The notes under the pieces: generated by a model
What the model was told of the DNA's origin: nothing
What the model saw: only the letters and a program-made list of their open reading frames with translations
Database searches by the model: none
Translations under genes and position numbers: made by a program
DNA from: Candidatus Aenigmatarchaeota archaeon
Lineage (GTDB): Archaea > Aenigmatarchaeota > Aenigmatarchaeia > GW2011-AR5 > WALA01
Assembly: GCA_015522745.1 (NCBI GenBank)
Contig: WALQ01000006.1
Coordinates: 1-6,463 of the forward strand
Length of the DNA stretch: 6,463 bases
Reading direction: 5' to 3'
Shown: positions 5,218 through 6,463 of the stretch, in pieces
Numbering within the stretch: the stretch's first letter is position 1
Layout: every line of letters starts with the position of its first letter

Positions 5218-6343
5218 ATTCCTTGAAGTATTTTCCTGGTGTGAGGTTCTGATGATTGTAGGAGCCATTGTAAGACTTTTCTGGTGGTTCGTGGAACTCG
5301 TAGAACTTTATAATTCCTACCGGTGACTTGTCTACAACGATCACGTCCCCGTGTGGGTGGACTTCCATGATTATCAATGAGTGCCCTTCTGTTCCAAATC
5401 CATATTCAACAAATCCTGCGGCATGACCTCGGAATTCCCCACTATTTACATCGTATGCCTTGATTTCCGCGACAAACGGAGGCTTCCCCGTTCCTATGAG
5501 AGTTTCCGCCAGCGGTATGTTGAATAATTCCCTAGTCGCTATGATGTAGAAATGGTCTTTTTTCAATACAAATGTCCCACCCTTATCCATTTTTCTTCTG
5601 TGGAAGAAATCATCCAATTTGTTTTCGCCTGCCTTTAAGATGAGCTCGCGCTTTGGATTTTTCTTTGCCTCTAGGATGTTGACCTCCCCCTTTGGAAGGT
5701 ACATATTCATCGCTATGCCATTTTCAGTGAACACAATTTTGTTAACCGGTTTTTTGTCCCGGTTTTTCATCAAAAAGATTCCCTTATTTTCAAGCGTGTA
5801 GTATAATGACGATGGATCCAAAACAGATTCGTCCATTCTGCCGTAATATATCCTTATTTGATTGATGGACGCGCCCTTTTCTATTTTCATTGGGAATGCC
5901 TTGGGCATGACTATACTGTATATTTCTCCGTCGTAGTTAGGTGGTATCACGTCAAATCCATTGTTTCCGGGAACCCATATCTTTGATATCGCTCCGGTCC
6001 TCCCGAAACTGCTTTTTGGATTTGCGTGTATGAAAAACAAGCTAGGGTCAGTTTTTTTCTTTTTTAAGTTGTCAGGGTTGAAATGCTCTTGTAATTCTAT
6101 CATGTATGTTTTTCCAACCTCAAACGTCGCCCCGCCTGATATGTTAATCTCCTTTAAAACGTACTTTTCCACGTCGTTTCCGCGTGTCGGTTCTCCTCTT
6201 ATTTCATATGCCTTCTCTCCAAGCGTCAAGTCAATTGAGGATGGTTGAACGTTTTTGTCGAGCTCCTCCTTTCCGTATGGAGCCTCTATGTATCCAATTT
6301 TGACGAATTCATGTAATATCTTGTCCGGAAGTACTCCTCTCAT
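5216..6343 (-). CDS. dcd: Two-domain dCTP deaminase
   Basis: 375-residue protein resembling the long 2'-deoxycytidine 5'-triphosphate deaminases (Pfam DCD type, known mostly from bacteria), twice the usual Dcd length. It deaminates dCTP to dUTP, the precursor of dTMP. Domain 1 (about 1-170): GVLPDKI at the start, QPSSIDLTLG (33-42), NPKSSFGR (108-115) and FDVIPPNYDGEIYSIVMP (130-147). Domain 2 (about 205-350): FYIIATRE (265-272), GEFRGHAAGFVEYGFG (302-317) and LIIMEVHPH (323-331) with Glu327 in the place of the catalytic Glu of Dcd. The C-terminus YNHQNLTPGKYFKE resembles the lid that closes the active site. Ser111, Ser112 and Arg115 match the Dcd SSxxR motif. That motif is missing in domain 2, while domain 1 has Ile144 where a Glu is expected. 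ATG 6343 is the only plausible start, with an in-frame stop about 13 codons upstream. Bifunctional dUTP hydrolysis cannot be excluded. Confidence 0.85.
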   Translation of the reverse strand: MRGVLPDKILHEFVKIGYIEAPYGKEELDKNVQPSSIDLTLGEKAYEIRGEPTRGNDVEKYVLKEINISGGATFEVGKTYMIELQEHFNPDNLKKKKTDPSLFFIHANPKSSFGRTGAISKIWVPGNNGFDVIPPNYDGEIYSIVMPKAFPMKIEKGASINQIRIYYGRMDESVLDPSSLYYTLENKGIFLMKNRDKKPVNKIVFTENGIAMNMYLPKGEVNILEAKKNPKRELILKAGENKLDDFFHRRKMDKGGTFVLKKDHFYIIATRELFNIPLAETLIGTGKPPFVAEIKAYDVNSGEFRGHAAGFVEYGFGTEGHSLIIMEVHPHGDVIVVDKSPVGIIKFYEFHEPPEKSYNGSYNHQNLTPGKYFKE

Positions 6344-6364
6344 GAAAATTACTTCGTTGGAATG

Positions 6365-6373
6365 CTTAAAAAC
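6365..6373 (-). promoter_or_regulatory. Proximal TATA-like box of dcd
   Basis: GTTTTTAAG on the minus strand is centred about 25 nt before ATG 6343, the same distance seen for hel308 and the TIGR00304-like gene. No Shine-Dalgarno site precedes ATG 6343, which fits leaderless initiation. It competes with the better-looking box at 6401-6416. Confidence 0.4.
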
Positions 6374-6400
6374 GTTTTTACTTTATTGTGGTGAAGATAA

Positions 6401-6416
6401 GTTTAAATATTTTTCG
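6401..6416. promoter_or_regulatory. Strong TATA/BRE element, possibly divergent
   Basis: The minus strand reads CGAAAAATATTTAAAC, a BRE-like CGAAAA followed by an AT-rich TATA box. It would start a dcd transcript near 6380 with a leader of about 38 nt. The near-symmetric GTTTAAATATT also forms a TATA box on the plus strand (preceded by AGATAA), which could drive a gene lying beyond the window's right edge. No start codon for such a gene is seen before 6463. Confidence 0.4.
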
Positions 6417-6463
6417 AGAAATACTTTAATTTACACCCCAAATCATTTGAACAAAATATTATC

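Overview
This is a compact archaeal segment with every recognisable gene on the minus strand. The case for Archaea rests on a Hel308 family helicase, a TrmI-type tRNA methyltransferase, a TIGR00304-type two-helix membrane protein, a tRNA without encoded CCA, and TATA boxes centred about 24-26 nt before the start codons of the first gene of each transcription unit. The lineage cannot be fixed from the window. An uncultivated euryarchaeal or DPANN-like genome is a guess only.

Layout in transcription order, right to left. At 6344-6463 there is a promoter region. A two-domain dCTP deaminase (dcd, 6343-5216) is followed after 32 bp by the DNA helicase Hel308 (5183-3075), which has its own TATA box in that gap. 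Nine bases beyond the hel308 stop lies tRNA-Pro(CGG) (3065-2992). Next is a 236-bp gap (2756-2991) filled mostly by an array of short hairpins plus the promoter of the second gene cluster. That cluster is a tightly overlapping four-gene operon: a TIGR00304-like membrane protein (2755-2546), trmI (2553-1840), a small membrane-anchored putative zinc metallopeptidase (1843-1499) and a MATE exporter (1502-189). Each junction overlaps by 4 to 8 nt. Another hairpin array occupies 1-206, and it contains a strong stem-loop plus T-tract terminator for the operon.

Functional links: Dcd supplies dUTP for dTTP synthesis and Hel308 acts on stalled or broken replication forks, so the right half concerns DNA precursors and repair. 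TrmI modifies A57/A58 of tRNA, and the tRNA-Pro in the window carries both adenines. The role of the operon's membrane proteins and peptidase is unknown.

The most notable observations are: (i) two colinear, inverted hairpin arrays flanking the four-gene operon, including a 57/58-bp near-identical inverted copy; (ii) the last codons and stop of the MATE gene being made of a repeat unit; (iii) a deaminase whose two domains look complementary, the first keeping the Ser-Ser-x-x-Arg motif and the second keeping the catalytic Glu; (iv) an undescribed-looking HExxH membrane peptidase between trmI and the exporter; (v) a clear split between leaderless first genes and Shine-Dalgarno-led internal genes.
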